Shown here in pieces: positions 63,475 to 64,000 of a stretch of DNA of 64,000 nucleotides. The notes below the pieces were generated by a model. That model did not search any database and was not told where the DNA came from. It was given only the letters and a program-made list of their open reading frames with translations. Location: contig JABAKD010000026.1 of the NCBI GenBank assembly GCA_012845835.1, positions 3,364,199-3,428,198 on the forward strand, in the 5' to 3' direction. How positions within the stretch are numbered: position 1 is the stretch's first letter; each line of letters starts with the position of its first letter. The stretch is from Undaria pinnatifida. Lineage: Eukaryota > Sar > Phaeophyceae > Laminariales > Alariaceae. Position numbers and translations under genes: made by a program.

Positions 63475-64000
63475 CCCCGCGGTTCGCAGATCCAACGACG
63501 GGCGTGCTTGTTTATGAACGAAGCATGGCATCAAGGCGATTTGGCAGGGGTCCGGGGCGGGATAAGGCGCCATCTCATGACGGAGGGCGCCAACCCCGCT
63601 CGGCCACGGCGTGCGACAGTGCCGGACGCACCTGCCTAGCTGCACTGCTCGTTTTCGTACATCCATTAGGCGGACCGGTTTTTGTTTCTAGGAAGAGCTG
63701 TTCTATCTCGTTCGTAGATCCAAAGAACGGACCAAATTTTGTGTCAAGGGTGTGTCAGCTTTTACAGAATTGTTTCAAATGCGTCAGCCTCAGCAGCGAG
63801 TTCAATCAATTTAGGGATCGATACTCGTCTTTGCAATCTGCGTGATACTCCCCGGTCGCGTGTTTTTACAGATGTATTACTCTTTCAAGATATATGGCTC
63901 CTCTGTGTGTTGCAGGCAACAGTAGGTCAGTTTTGCGCCCTCAAGGTGTGACTTGCAGGGTGATGGTGACTCTTGTGTTATTGTACTGTGGTGCGTTTCA
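63475..64000. other. 3' flank of Treslin
   Basis: A decayed copy of the Treslin exon end occupies about 63515-63642. From there to 64000 no gene or repeat is recognised. A CAG near 63920 could be an acceptor of a following gene, but nothing supports it. Confidence 0.5.
63515..63642 (+). repeat. Tandem copy of the end of the last Treslin exon
   Basis: The last 105 bp of the exon (GCGACTTGGCGGGGGTCGGG through GTGCCGGACACGCCGGCCTA) are repeated about 166 bp downstream as GCGATTTGGCAGGGGTCCGG through GTGCCGGACGCACCTGCCTA. The stop codon is included. The copy lies beyond the stop and is probably UTR or flank. Confidence 0.85.

Noticed and set aside
1-64000. tRNA, rRNA or other structured RNA genes
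   Set aside because: No cloverleaf with a TTCRANNC box or rRNA-like stretch was seen by eye on either strand. A covariance-model scan would be needed to exclude small ones.

Overview
The window is eukaryotic nuclear DNA: three long, intron-rich protein genes with GT..AG introns of roughly 70 bp to 3 kb, and a very large amount of minisatellite and dispersed repeat DNA in the introns. The gene content, the stramenopile-type kinesin motor and a short run of TTAGGG suggest a brown alga or close relative. That assignment is inference; nothing in the window proves the species.

Layout. (1) Positions 1-21175, plus strand: the 3' part of a USO1/p115-type vesicle tethering factor. Twenty exons can be joined in phase from 62 to the stop at 21175, giving 1198 residues; the 5' end lies outside the window. 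(2) 21176-24543: a repeat-filled spacer between two converging genes. (3) 24544-49708, minus strand: a kinesin-3 (KIF1/Unc104-like) gene of about 25 exons and about 1380 residues, with motor, neck, FHA, KIF1B-like and C2-like regions. (4) 49709-49888: a 180-bp divergent promoter region. (5) 49889-63474, plus strand: a Treslin/TICRR (Sld3-type) DNA replication initiation factor, nine exons, about 1720 residues. (6) 63475-64000: a decayed copy of the last Treslin exon end, then nothing recognisable.

The three genes have no obvious shared pathway. p115 tethers vesicles at the Golgi and kinesin-3 carries vesicles on microtubules, so those two are loosely related membrane-traffic genes. Treslin acts in origin firing and shares only its promoter region with the kinesin.

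The most striking feature is structural. At least eleven true exons, spread over all three genes, are accompanied in the adjacent intron (or 3' flank) by one to three decayed partial copies of their own edge. Usually this is the acceptor site plus the first 30-100 bp, repeated on the upstream side. In addition, several minisatellites sit directly downstream of 5' splice sites in the transcript sense. At least eight small dispersed repeat families recur in introns of different genes. All exon boundaries were read by eye from splice motifs and phase, and those marked uncertain should be treated so.
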